Shown piece by piece: positions 15,734-24,677 of a DNA stretch of 28,744 nt. The notes under the pieces are model-generated. The model made no database searches. It was given only the letters and a program-made list of their open reading frames with translations, and was not told where the DNA came from. Both the position numbers and the translations under genes were made by a program. Location: NCBI GenBank assembly GCA_964542225.1, contig CAZITO010000017.1:1-28744 (forward strand). Reading direction: 5' to 3'. Position 1 is the stretch's first letter, and every line of letters begins with the position of its first letter. This DNA is from Scybalousia_A sp964542225 (lineage in GTDB: Bacteria; Bacteroidota; Bacteroidia; Bacteroidales; P3).

Positions 15734-18700
15734 TTATTTAGAAGTAATTATAAGTTTGCTTTGCCAATCTATATTTTTTCCTTTAATGGCAATCAAATAA
15801 GAACCACTTGCAAGAAAAGATAAATCCAAAGAATTTACTCCGTTATATAAGGTTATATTATCGGAATAAACCTTTGTGGCATTCATGGTGCTAATGTTAA
15901 GAGTTACATTTTGCACCTCAATGTTTTCTGTTATTATATTTATCTTACCATTGGAAGGATTTGGAGTAATGTGTATTTGTACATTATCTTTTACCTCCGA
16001 TAGTGCAACATTGTTTACTTGAACAGTCCTTTCGCCCGACTCTGCTTGAGGACAAACTCCGCTTTGAACCACTGCTCTAAAAGTATATTCTCCTTCTGTT
16101 TGAGGAACATATTTTAAAGTTGTAAGAGATTGTGTGTTTTCTATGTCTTCCCAATCTATATAGAAAACAGAAGGCTCCTTAATTTGCCAAGACACAACCT
16201 CACCATTATAGGCTCTTAAATTGAGAACAATAGTATCCGCCACATTTACAGAGGATGAATTTGCAAAAACATTACCGCCGTTTGATGCAGGATGAATTTT
16301 TATTGTTACAACATTGCTGGTATCTATGGACAAGCCCGAAGTTACCACTCTTGCATAATAATGAGTACCTATCATATTGGTTGGACGCGGTTGATAATTT
16401 GCCCTATTATTGTGGACTCCCTCTTGGCAGTCCTCCCAAGCAATAAGGTTTGTGCTGTGTATCCACAAATAGTCATAATTGGAATTATTGCCACCCGTAG
16501 GTGTCTGTCCCGTAAGAACATCCGGATAGACATTACACAATTCTTGGTCTTCCGATATTACATTGTTGTATATGGAATAATACTTTGTGCTTATAGGAAT
16601 AATTTCACCATAGGATGTACCATAAGAATTGGTTGCAAAAGCCCTTACATAGTATTGAGTCAATATAGGCAGGTTTTCTATTTCCACATCAAAACTATTG
16701 GTTGTAGCAGAAGATGTAACAATGGAATTTTCCAACGTTGGATTATTACTCAAAGAATAACAAACTCCTTTGGAAGTTATTTGAGAAAGACCATTGTCTG
16801 ATATGGTAACATATACCTTTATCTTATTGTAATCCGATAGGGTTGCACTATCCGTGCTGACAATAGGCACTTGAGAAACGGCTTCTACTTTTATATTCTT
16901 TATGCTAACCTCTCCCGTATTGCTGATAGGCTCAAAAGCAAAGAAAGAATGTTTTGACGGGGAATAAGTATTTATTGCTATGGCTTCTCGCGTGGTTTGA
17001 TAGGTTGAGTTTTCTATATGAATGGTTGAAATTTCCTGCCAAGAGGCATCAATTGAATTTTTAAACAAAACTTTTAAATCAAAACTTCCTCCATTTGATG
17101 TTTTGTAATCATAATTTAAAAATACGTTTTCCTTATGAGATAAATCAATCATAGGAGTTATAAGTTTGTTTGCAGAAACAAGGTTTTGTGCCGTATATTT
17201 GTAAGAAGAATCGGCAACCATTGTTGTCCAACCACCCTCATTTTTGAAGCACAAAGTATCCTCATCAGCAAGTATAGGGGTGTAAGGAAAACTCTTAATG
17301 GCTGAACAGATGGTGGTAAAAGTTTGAGTTGCTCCATAAGAAATCAAGGCTTGATTTTGTGCAAATGCTCTCAAATAATAAGTTGTGTTGGCTTCCAAAC
17401 CTTCTATTTCAATTTGATAATTTCCTGCGGAAGCATCATTTGAAGCATAAACATCTCCACTCAAAATAGTTGGCTGACTATTTTCTGAGGAAACAACAAA
17501 ACCTTTCCTTTGTAAAGAGGTAATACCTTCATCACTTACATCAGCTTTTGCAATAACAGAGTTGTCGGCAATTTCCTCTACTGATAAAGTAGTAACAGAA
17601 GGATAAGCCAAAATATTTTTATCAAAAATTCTTACATCATCCACATAAACACCTCCGGCATTGCACACCTTTCCTTCAAAAGCAATGTAAAGAGTAGTGC
17701 TTTTTACAGGCAAATCTATGGTATCCAAAGTCCAATTTGAAACACCCTCTTCGTAAGTTTTCAACAAATTCCAATTTGATGCAAGAGAAGTTTTATAATA
17801 AACTTTCAATACATCTTTTCTACCTCCCAATCTTTTGTTTTGATAAGCAAAAGAAATCGCAGGAGAGGAAAGATAAGCGATATTCAGAGGTAAGGAAATT
17901 AGTTTTAATTCTTGTGTATTAGATATGTTATCGTTATGAAAATAAGCGAACTTATCTCCTTGATAAGCAATTATTGTATTACTGTTATTATCCTCTGCTT
18001 GCGATACTATTTGCCAAACATTTGTAACAAAATTATCCGATAAAGTTAAACAAGAAGATTCCAAATCGTCATTTTCAAACGTTATTTCATAAGGAAAAAC
18101 ATTCACAACTTCACAAGGAGTTTTCACCTTAACAACCTCTCCATAGGAAACCTTATTGCTTGAAGTTTTTACAAAGGCTCTAACGTAATAATAAGTATTT
18201 GGTGTTAAACCTGTAATATTTCTTTCTATAAGGTTTGTTGTACTTACAGAGATAAGAGTATCATCGTTTATGGTAGGTGTTTCATTGCTTGTTGAATAAC
18301 ACACTCCTTTTTGAGTAACAATATTGGTTAAAGAACTTATCTGTGCTGAAACGACCAAAGTATCCCCTGCAAAATCCACCACTGTATTCTCTATTAAAGG
18401 ATAATCCGTAGAATTCATAAAGGTGAATGAAATGTTTTTCGTTGTATTGTTTTCGGATATGTTATAAACAGGCTTATTGGTAGCAGTACCCGAATAAGTC
18501 AAACTATTAGGAGTTGTGACATCAGTAAAAGATGTTTTATTGTTGCTACCGGGAAAAGGATTGCTTGCATTAATAACATTTGTTGCAGTTACCACTCTAT
18601 ACCCTTCATGTCCGGGCGTACAGTTAACACAGTTGGAGGCAAGATTCCAAACAGTTTTATCTATATGATAAATAAGCATTCCGTGTCCGGGCAAATAGGA

Positions 18701-20002
18701 GTCAAAACCTCTTTGTTGTCTGTTTTCCAAAATAAAATATTCATCTGCCGTATTTACTATTTTATACGCCTTGTTTGCCTCGTCCAAAGGAGCAAGCGTA
18801 TATGTTCCTTCTTGATTTAATTCAATAATGTCAACCACAGAATATCCGCTTATTTCTCTTTCTGTAGCAGACCACAAAGGAGGATAACCACTATTTCCAT
18901 TATAATTTCCACTTGCCATTATATCCCATTGTGCCGGGTGAAAACTCTCTCCCGAATGAGAATCACTTTCGGTGTCGTAGAAATCGGGCAACCCCAAAAC
19001 ATGCGAAAACTCATGGCAAATAGTACCTATCATTAAAGGACCTGCACTATAATTCTCATTTCCTTCAAATTCAGAAGAACAGCCATAGTTATAAAAAGAC
19101 ACACCTCCGGCATAAACTCTCTCTCTCAAAACACTTCTATGAGGCCAAATTGTATTGTCGGCATTGCCAGCCGATTGCGCATAACCAGCGTATATAATAT
19201 AAACACATTCCACCTCCTCATTGTCTGCACCGTTGGTAAAAGGAGTAAAATCCACTCCATCATAATCTGCGGCATAAATAGCCTCTTTTACAAGGTCTCT
19301 GACGTTAATATCTTTTATCGGGTATTGATAACCATTCCATTCATAAACAGTATCTTTGCCATAGTGGTCAAGATTATAATCTGCAGTATAAGGTCCAAGA
19401 ACCGTAGCAGTAACATTCAAGGTATTGAAAGAAGAAGCCCAAAAATAATCATGCACACTGCCTCCATTACCATTAACCGAATAGCCTACTTGATTATAAA
19501 GAGCCTCAACATCTGCTCTTGGTGTAATAAATTGTTTATCGGCAAAGGACATAAGTATTACCAACATCTTATAATCACTTGCAGAAGAAGTTGAAGCAGA
19601 TTTTTCTTTTATCTTCTTTTCAAAATCATAACGGGCTGCATTGTACTGACGCACCAAACTCAATTGCTCCTCTGAAAAGAAAAGATTTTTGTTTATAGAG
19701 GACAAAAATCGCAATTCCTCTTGTGTTCTTTCTCCTTCATTATGAGCAATTACAGAAGAAGGAATAATACCGCCTTGTTTGTCGGAAACAGCATAAACAT
19801 AGTTTTGTTTGTTGTCTCTCAGCAAAGTATAACCATCCAAGGTACTTGCCCAAGACAATCTTTCATCACCTGAGAGTTTAATTGTTAAAGTGGTACCATC
19901 CGATTGTCCAACATTCACAGGCTTTGGCACCGATACCACAGCAAATACGGTTTGCAAAGAAACCAACATTGCTACCAACAGAACGGAAAAAAATCTTCTC
20001 AT
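15734..20002 (-). CDS. Secreted M6-type metalloprotease with T9SS sorting domain
   Basis: A 1422-residue multidomain exported protease. Residues 1-21 form a signal peptide. A propeptide (about 25-140) contains a DGYTLL...NYVYAV segment typical of M6 and related proproteins. The catalytic domain (about 145-440) has HEFSHVLGLPD at 330-340 (zinc His330, His334, Asp340; catalytic Glu331) and a Met-turn-like DIMASG at 360-365. After it come three fibronectin III-like repeats sharing KG(V/F)...S..., then TYY(V/L)RAFA...SYG, interleaved with two jelly-roll modules (one with VYVDDVRIF, as in MAM/cleaved-adhesin types), then an Ig-like region. The last 85 or so residues (ITPNPSNGKINI ... LSFLASGSYLIAIKG) match the type IX secretion C-terminal sorting domain. 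Export to the cell surface or medium is therefore expected. First gene of its operon, with its own promoter. Confidence 0.93.
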   Translation of the reverse strand: MRRFFSVLLVAMLVSLQTVFAVVSVPKPVNVGQSDGTTLTIKLSGDERLSWASTLDGYTLLRDNKQNYVYAVSDKQGGIIPSSVIAHNEGERTQEELRFLSSINKNLFFSEEQLSLVRQYNAARYDFEKKIKEKSASTSSASDYKMLVILMSFADKQFITPRADVEALYNQVGYSVNGNGGSVHDYFWASSFNTLNVTATVLGPYTADYNLDHYGKDTVYEWNGYQYPIKDINVRDLVKEAIYAADYDGVDFTPFTNGADNEEVECVYIIYAGYAQSAGNADNTIWPHRSVLRERVYAGGVSFYNYGCSSEFEGNENYSAGPLMIGTICHEFSHVLGLPDFYDTESDSHSGESFHPAQWDIMASGNYNGNSGYPPLWSATEREISGYSVVDIIELNQEGTYTLAPLDEANKAYKIVNTADEYFILENRQQRGFDSYLPGHGMLIYHIDKTVWNLASNCVNCTPGHEGYRVVTATNVINASNPFPGSNNKTSFTDVTTPNSLTYSGTATNKPVYNISENNTTKNISFTFMNSTDYPLIENTVVDFAGDTLVVSAQISSLTNIVTQKGVCYSTSNETPTINDDTLISVSTTNLIERNITGLTPNTYYYVRAFVKTSSNKVSYGEVVKVKTPCEVVNVFPYEITFENDDLESSCLTLSDNFVTNVWQIVSQAEDNNSNTIIAYQGDKFAYFHNDNISNTQELKLISLPLNIAYLSSPAISFAYQNKRLGGRKDVLKVYYKTSLASNWNLLKTYEEGVSNWTLDTIDLPVKSTTLYIAFEGKVCNAGGVYVDDVRIFDKNILAYPSVTTLSVEEIADNSVIAKADVSDEGITSLQRKGFVVSSENSQPTILSGDVYASNDASAGNYQIEIEGLEANTTYYLRAFAQNQALISYGATQTFTTICSAIKSFPYTPILADEDTLCFKNEGGWTTMVADSSYKYTAQNLVSANKLITPMIDLSHKENVFLNYDYKTSNGGSFDLKVLFKNSIDASWQEISTIHIENSTYQTTREAIAINTYSPSKHSFFAFEPISNTGEVSIKNIKVEAVSQVPIVSTDSATLSDYNKIKVYVTISDNGLSQITSKGVCYSLSNNPTLENSIVTSSATTNSFDVEIENLPILTQYYVRAFATNSYGTSYGEIIPISTKYYSIYNNVISEDQELCNVYPDVLTGQTPTGGNNSNYDYLWIHSTNLIAWEDCQEGVHNNRANYQPRPTNMIGTHYYARVVTSGLSIDTSNVVTIKIHPASNGGNVFANSSSVNVADTIVLNLRAYNGEVVSWQIKEPSVFYIDWEDIENTQSLTTLKYVPQTEGEYTFRAVVQSGVCPQAESGERTVQVNNVALSEVKDNVQIHITPNPSNGKINIITENIEVQNVTLNISTMNATKVYSDNITLYNGVNSLDLSFLASGSYLIAIKGKNIDWQSKLIITSK

Positions 20003-20042
20003 ATCATTTATTTTTTTATTGTTATCAATTTATATAAGAATG

Positions 20043-20072
20043 CAAAGTTAATTTTTTTTATAATAAAAACAA
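20043..20072 (-). promoter_or_regulatory. Promoter of the M6 protease-nadC-yihY-M16 operon
   Basis: TTG (20072-20070), 19 bases, TAACTTTG (20050-20043) on the minus strand, giving a leader of about 35 bases before the ATG at 20002. One of the best promoter matches in the window. No other comparable promoter was noticed in the few bases between the downstream genes, supporting one transcript of about 7.5 kb. Confidence 0.65.
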
Positions 20073-20099
20073 AATTTTTTCTTACAACACACTCATAAC

Positions 20100-21446
20100 T
20101 TATTTTCTAAACCATTTAAAAACTTCTTTCCACGTTATATTTTTACCATACATCAAAATACCTGTACGATATATTTTTGCCGCAAAATAAACAGACAACC
20201 AAATAGTAACCAAAAGTAAAACAATGGAAAGTATCAATTGCCAAACAGGAATACCAAAAGGCACTCTCACCAACATAATAACCGGAGAAGTAAAAGGAAT
20301 GATACTCAACCACACTGCAACACTGCCCGTAGGATTATTAAAAACCATAGGCAAGCATATAATGGAAAATATCATAGGTATGGTTATAGGCAGAGTAAAT
20401 TGAGAATTATCCGTATCATTGTCCAAAAGTGCTCCGGCCGCTCCAAACAAACTTGCATACAAGAAATAACCCAAAATAAAATAAACAACAAACATACTTA
20501 TAATCAAAGTAAAATCTATGTTTTGAATGGTTTGCAAGGCTTGTTTTGTAAAGGTATTACCTTCTGAGGCAAAGTCCACAGCATCCACATTTACCACCCT
20601 TTGAGATAATTGTATTTCTTTTTGTTCTTGAGGCTTAAATATATCGGGTTGTGCTATGCTTACTCCACCTACCAAAACAAGAGTGAGTACTACCCAGAAA
20701 AATATTTGAGTAAGTCCCAAAAGAGCCACTGCTATTATTTTGCCAAACAACAAATAAACACTTTTAACACTTGAAGCCAACACCTCTACAATTCTACTCG
20801 TCTTCTCCTCCCCTACACTTCTCATTACCTGACCTCCAAAAAGGAATATAAAGAAGTAAATCACAAAAGCAAGTATTGAAGCCAAAATCATTTTTAACTC
20901 ACTTTGCGAATCCTCTCCCGTACGTATATCTTTGGTATAAAAATCAATCTTTGGGTCATTGATTGTTTTTATATCCTCGTTGGTCATATCATAATTCACC
21001 TTAAGAACAGAATTCTTAAAAATCTCCTTTGTTTGAGTCTTAATATCGGTGTTTGCATCCAAACTCGGCTCATTATCAGCATAGAAAAGAAAACTTTTTA
21101 TAGGCGGGTCATCATTTGTATTAGCCAATTCCAAAACTCCGTCACACTCTCCTTTTAACAACGATTTTTGAGATTCTTCTATATTATCGGAATAGGAAAA
21201 AATCAAATTCTCAGTGTTTTTAAATTTTCCTTTAAAAAAAGAAATGGTATCCCCTTCTATTATGGATTTTTCAATTTCATCCACCACTACAATATGATAC
21301 CTTTCTGTCGTGGAATTTCTCAATAAAGAAGGCAAGACAACAAGCAAGGTCATAAGTATAGGACCCAAAATGGTCATTACAAAAAAAGACTTCTTTTTTA
21401 CCTTAGAAAGATACTCTCTTTTTATGATTATCCAAAGTTTATTCAT
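20100..21446 (-). CDS. ABC-2 type transporter permease (NatB-like)
   Basis: A 448-residue inner-membrane permease. The N-terminus IIKREYLSKVKKKSFFVMTILGP is typical of the ABC-2 family: a basic start, then a first membrane helix at about 23-42. A large extracytoplasmic domain (about 45-185) follows, then about five helices from 190 to the end, including a segment ending GGQVMRSVGEEKTSRIVEVLASSVK and the FTSPVIMLVRVPFGIPVWQ stretch. This architecture matches the NatB/YhaP-type permeases, linked to Na+ or antimicrobial export, but the substrate is unknown here. It lies 17 bases downstream of its ATPase gene. The pair presumably works as a homodimeric permease with two ATPases. Confidence 0.9.
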   Translation of the reverse strand: MNKLWIIIKREYLSKVKKKSFFVMTILGPILMTLLVVLPSLLRNSTTERYHIVVVDEIEKSIIEGDTISFFKGKFKNTENLIFSYSDNIEESQKSLLKGECDGVLELANTNDDPPIKSFLFYADNEPSLDANTDIKTQTKEIFKNSVLKVNYDMTNEDIKTINDPKIDFYTKDIRTGEDSQSELKMILASILAFVIYFFIFLFGGQVMRSVGEEKTSRIVEVLASSVKSVYLLFGKIIAVALLGLTQIFFWVVLTLVLVGGVSIAQPDIFKPQEQKEIQLSQRVVNVDAVDFASEGNTFTKQALQTIQNIDFTLIISMFVVYFILGYFLYASLFGAAGALLDNDTDNSQFTLPITIPMIFSIICLPMVFNNPTGSVAVWLSIIPFTSPVIMLVRVPFGIPVWQLILSIVLLLVTIWLSVYFAAKIYRTGILMYGKNITWKEVFKWFRK

Positions 21447-21463
21447 AATAGATTGGTTTTGAT

Positions 21464-22372
21464 TTAGCGTTGTACATTGGTAATAAATATCTCATTCATT
21501 GTTGGTAATATCTCCCTGTAGGAAAGAACATCCATTTCTTGCAATATGGCAGAAAGCACATTGGCATTTTCTCCCTTTGGTATTTTTAGAACAGAGGTAC
21601 AATACCCTTTTTCGTCTGTTTGTTTGGAAATCAAAGCCACATTGTTGGGCAACAATCTCTCTATATCGGAATTGGAAGTTATAAGTTCATATTCTCCCTT
21701 TTTGAAACTTTGTTTTATCTCGTCTACTTTGCCTTCCAATATATTTTTTGAGGAATTGATAAGTACAATGCTATCACATATTTCCTCAACCGACTCCATA
21801 TTGTGAGTGGAAAAAATAACAGTTGCACCTTGTTTTTTCAAATTAAGAATTTCCCTTTTTAATAAATTGGCATTCAAAGGGTCAAAACCGCTAAAAGGTT
21901 CATCAAAAATCAAAAGTTTAGGCTCATGTATAATGGTGGTAATGAATTGTACTTTCTGTTGCATACCTTTGGACAATTCCTCCACTTTCTTATTCCACCA
22001 ATCTTTTATATCAAACTTTTCAAACCAATAATCCATACGTTGTTTGGCTTGAGAACCTTTTAAGCCCTTCAATTCGGCAAGATACAACACAACTTCGGAA
22101 ACTTTCATTTTTTTATACAAACCTCTTTCCTCGGGCAGATAACCAACCAATGAAATATGTTTTTCGGATAGTTTTTCATCATAAAAACAAATTTCGCCGC
22201 TATCGGGCATGGTTATTTGATTTATCATACGAATAAGCGTGGTTTTGCCTGCTCCGTTTGGTCCCAAAAGTCCGAATACTTCACCCTCAGGTACAGAAAA
22301 AGTAACATCATCTATTGCTTTCTTCTTTGCATAGGACTTTGTTACATTTTTTATTTCCAAAATATTAGTCAT
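21464..22372 (-). CDS. ABC transporter ATP-binding protein (NatA-like)
   Basis: A 302-residue ATPase subunit. Walker A is GPNGAGKT at 37-44, the signature motif is the variant LSKGMQQK at 133-140 (usual in NatA/DrrA-type exporters), Walker B is LLIFDE at 153-158, and the switch histidine is His190 in FSTHNME. A C-terminal extension of about 90 residues is present, as in DrrA-like proteins. It energises the downstream permease. Upstream, 19 bases away, is a small two-helix membrane protein, so a three-gene unit is likely. Confidence 0.93.
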   Translation of the reverse strand: MTNILEIKNVTKSYAKKKAIDDVTFSVPEGEVFGLLGPNGAGKTTLIRMINQITMPDSGEICFYDEKLSEKHISLVGYLPEERGLYKKMKVSEVVLYLAELKGLKGSQAKQRMDYWFEKFDIKDWWNKKVEELSKGMQQKVQFITTIIHEPKLLIFDEPFSGFDPLNANLLKREILNLKKQGATVIFSTHNMESVEEICDSIVLINSSKNILEGKVDEIKQSFKKGEYELITSNSDIERLLPNNVALISKQTDEKGYCTSVLKIPKGENANVLSAILQEMDVLSYREILPTMNEIFITNVQR

Positions 22373-22391
22373 TATTTAAAGTCTTTTTTGA

Positions 22392-22670
22392 TTACAAACT
22401 TCCCACTTTGTTTTTCTTTGATGAAAAAATAAATGCCTTCAGTTTTTTCACTCCATTTGCACCTATTATGGTTATACCCGTGTATTGTAACATTTTTGCC
22501 ATTCCAAAAAGTACCACCCATAAAACACCCTTTACCTCTATATTCAAAGGTAAAGCCATTTGAACAAAAGAAAAAGCATAAAAAGGAATACACATTAGGA
22601 GAATAACCACTCCCGTGCGAAAAGAAAATCGCTTAAGAAAAGATTTTATTTTTGATAAAAAACATTTCAT
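22392..22670 (-). CDS. Small two-helix membrane protein upstream of the ABC genes
   Basis: A 92-residue protein. The basic N-terminus (KCFLSKIKSFLKRFSFRTG) precedes a first helix at about 20-40 (VVILLMCIPFYAFSFVQMALP). A second segment lies at about 48-72 (GVLWVVLFGMAKMLQYTGITIIGANG), and a basic tail follows. I do not recognise a named family, though it feels like a conserved Bacteroidales hypothetical. Position 19 bases before the ATPase start suggests an accessory of that exporter. Another open frame (22372-22593) overlaps it but lacks such features. Coding status is supported by the strong membrane pattern and the positive-inside charge layout. Confidence 0.65.
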   Translation of the reverse strand: MKCFLSKIKSFLKRFSFRTGVVILLMCIPFYAFSFVQMALPLNIEVKGVLWVVLFGMAKMLQYTGITIIGANGVKKLKAFIFSSKKNKVGSL

Positions 22671-22715
22671 TCAAACAAAAACAAGCATATTCCTCCTTTA
22701 TACGAAAATATCAAA

Positions 22716-22767
22716 TTTGCGGGCAAACCATAACAAAATTAATTTCAAAGTATAGTTTCCCCGCAAA
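22716..22767 (-). other. Long-range stem-loop between etfA and the small membrane gene
   Basis: TTTGCGGG (22716-22723) pairs perfectly with CCCGCAAA (22760-22767). Inside, after one mismatch, AAAC (22725-22728) pairs with GTTT (22755-22758), leaving a 26-base loop. It lies about 20 bases downstream of the etfA stop. It is G+C-rich for this genome but lacks a clean T run on the minus strand, so it could be a terminator of the dehydrogenase-etf unit, a processing site or an operator for the ABC unit. Confidence 0.45.
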
Positions 22768-22786
22768 AACATCAAAATATTATGTA

Positions 22787-23794
22787 CTACTTAGTTTCTT
22801 GTTTTATTCTCTCGGTAAGCATAGGAACTATTTTGTGTAAATCTCCTACTATACCAAGGTCGGCAAGTTGCATTATCGGAGCATATTTATCTTTATTTAT
22901 GGCAACTATAAATTCACTTGATTCCATACCTGCAACGTGCTGAATAGCACCGGAAATACCACAAGCCAAATAAAGATTTGGTCTGACTGTTTTTCCTGTT
23001 TGTCCTACCTGACGTTCATGGTCTATAACACCGGCATCAACCATTGCTCTTGAAGAAGAAACCTCGCCTTTCAACACCTCAGCCAAAGCCTCCAATTTCT
23101 TAAATCCTTCTTTGTTGCCTACACCTCTACCACCGGAAACCAAAATCTTTGCCTCTGTAATATCTATGTTTGCTTCTTTCTTTACGGTTTCAAGCACCTT
23201 TACTTTGAATTTGTCTCTGTTGAAAGAAACTTTATAATCCAAAACCTCACCCTTGCGGTTGCTATCTTTTGCCATACGTTGCATAACTCCCGGACGCACG
23301 GTACTCATCTGTGGTCTGTGGTTTGGACAAACAATGGTTGCCATAAGATTACCTCCGAAAGCAGGACGTGTAGACCACAATTCTTTGTCTTCCTCGTTTA
23401 TTTCCAATTTAGTACAATCGGCGGTAAGACCTGTGGTTACTCTTGCTGAAACTCTTGGTCCCAAATCTCTTCCTATTGTTGTAGAACCTATCAAAACTAT
23501 TGAAGGCTTTTGCTCATTAATCATTTGTGTAATGGCTTGAGTATAAGGCTCAGTAGTATATACAGCCAAAGACTCGTCTTCAACCAAAAGCACTTTGTCG
23601 GCTCCGTAAGAAATCAATTCCTGTGCCTGATTTTTTATATTGTGACCAAGAAACATTGCATAAACTTCCTGTCCCAAATCATCAGCCAACTCTCTTGCCT
23701 TACCCAAAAGTTCCAAACCTACATTTTGTATTTTACCTTCTCTTTGCTCAACAAATACAAAAATATTCTTATATTCTTCTTTATTCATCTCCAT
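22787..23794 (-). CDS. etfA: Electron transfer flavoprotein, alpha subunit
   Basis: A 335-residue FAD-binding partner of EtfB, which shuttles electrons between acyl-CoA dehydrogenase and the respiratory chain or other acceptors. The N-terminal adenine-nucleotide-like domain leads to the hallmark C-terminal FAD domain: GGRGVGNKEGF, SSRAMVDAGVIDHERQVGQTGKTVRP, then LYLACGISGAIQHVAGM and INKDKYAPIMQLADLGIVGD. There is no N-terminal ferredoxin extension. It starts 17 bases after the etfB stop. Lacking cofactor clues, I cannot say whether this pair takes part in electron bifurcation. Confidence 0.96.
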   Translation of the reverse strand: MEMNKEEYKNIFVFVEQREGKIQNVGLELLGKARELADDLGQEVYAMFLGHNIKNQAQELISYGADKVLLVEDESLAVYTTEPYTQAITQMINEQKPSIVLIGSTTIGRDLGPRVSARVTTGLTADCTKLEINEEDKELWSTRPAFGGNLMATIVCPNHRPQMSTVRPGVMQRMAKDSNRKGEVLDYKVSFNRDKFKVKVLETVKKEANIDITEAKILVSGGRGVGNKEGFKKLEALAEVLKGEVSSSRAMVDAGVIDHERQVGQTGKTVRPNLYLACGISGAIQHVAGMESSEFIVAINKDKYAPIMQLADLGIVGDLHKIVPMLTERIKQETK

Positions 23795-23811
23795 CGGTTT
23801 TTATAAAAACA

Positions 23812-24594
23812 CTAAATTATGTGTTTTTCTTTAAGTTTATTAACTATTATATTTACAGCCTCCTCTGCTTCTACATCAAATACTTCACCTTGTCCTTTTA
23901 CTGCTTTGGCAAAAGATTTCTTAACGTTTGTTGGAGACCCCTTCTTTCCAAGTTTCTCTTCTTCCACCTTGATATTGTCTACGGTCCAAGTCTCTATTTC
24001 CTTATCAAAACACTCAACTATACCATTTACACTCATATAACGAGGTTTGTAAGAAGAAGCCAAAACACTTACCAAGCAAGGCATATCCACTTGTACCATT
24101 TGATAACCATCTTCCAATTGTTTTTTGATGGTAAGAGTTTTTTTGCCATCAAATTTGCAATCTTCCAAATAAGTTACCTGAGGAATATCCAAATGTTCTG
24201 CAAGTTCAGGTCCTACCTGTGCCGTATCTCCGTCTATTGCTTGACGACCTGTAATTACCAAATCATACCCCAACTCTCTCAAAGCACCACTCAAAGCGTA
24301 TGAAGTAGCCAAAGTATCTGCTCCTCCAAGTCTGCGGTCTGTCAAAAGTATTGCTCTATCTGCTCCCATAGCAAGAGATTCTCTCAAAATGGCTTCAGCC
24401 TGAGGTAATCCCATTGTTATTACAGTTACTTTTGCACCAAATTCATCTTTCAATCTCAAAGCAAGTTCCAACCCCCCCTTATCATCTGGATTCATAATAG
24501 ATGGAACTCCTTCTCTTATCAATGTACCGGTCTTAGGGTCTATTTTTACTTCTGTAGTATCTGGTACTTGTTTTATACAAACTACTATATTCAT
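23812..24594 (-). CDS. etfB: Electron transfer flavoprotein, beta subunit
   Basis: A 260-residue EtfB. It begins MNIVVCIKQVPDTTEVKIDP, the family's standard N-terminus. The nucleotide-binding region follows: NPDDKGGLELALRLKD, the ADTLATSYAL stretch and DLVITGRQAIDGDTAQVGPELAEHL, the last a strong EtfB signature. The C-terminal arm (about 190-260) that embraces EtfA is present. It lies between the acyl-CoA dehydrogenase gene and etfA, all on one strand, so the three form a functional unit with the dehydrogenase as electron donor or acceptor. Confidence 0.96.
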   Translation of the reverse strand: MNIVVCIKQVPDTTEVKIDPKTGTLIREGVPSIMNPDDKGGLELALRLKDEFGAKVTVITMGLPQAEAILRESLAMGADRAILLTDRRLGGADTLATSYALSGALRELGYDLVITGRQAIDGDTAQVGPELAEHLDIPQVTYLEDCKFDGKKTLTIKKQLEDGYQMVQVDMPCLVSVLASSYKPRYMSVNGIVECFDKEIETWTVDNIKVEEEKLGKKGSPTNVKKSFAKAVKGQGEVFDVEAEEAVNIIVNKLKEKHII

Positions 24595-24627
24595 TGATTT
24601 ATCTATTTTCTTTATTAATTAAAATTT

Positions 24628-24675
24628 ATCGGAATACCGATTTAGTTAAAAGTATATTTTAAATAAGACGTACGT
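24628..24675. promoter_or_regulatory. Palindromes in the gap between the acyl-CoA dehydrogenase gene and etfB
   Basis: ATCGG-AATA-CCGAT (24628-24641) is a perfect inverted repeat, and ACGTACGT (24668-24675) is a perfect palindrome just after the dehydrogenase stop. They may be operator sites for etfBA or mRNA structures between co-transcribed genes. A weak -7-like TACTTTTA lies between them on the minus strand. Support is modest. Confidence 0.3.
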
Positions 24676-24677
24676 TA

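Noticed and set aside
22372..22593. 73-residue minus-strand frame overlapping the small membrane gene
   Set aside because: It has no membrane or domain pattern, and the overlapping 92-residue frame has clear helices with flanking basic residues.
23623..24303. 226-residue plus-strand frame across etfA/etfB
   Set aside because: It is the antisense of two well-supported genes on the minus strand and shows no domain.
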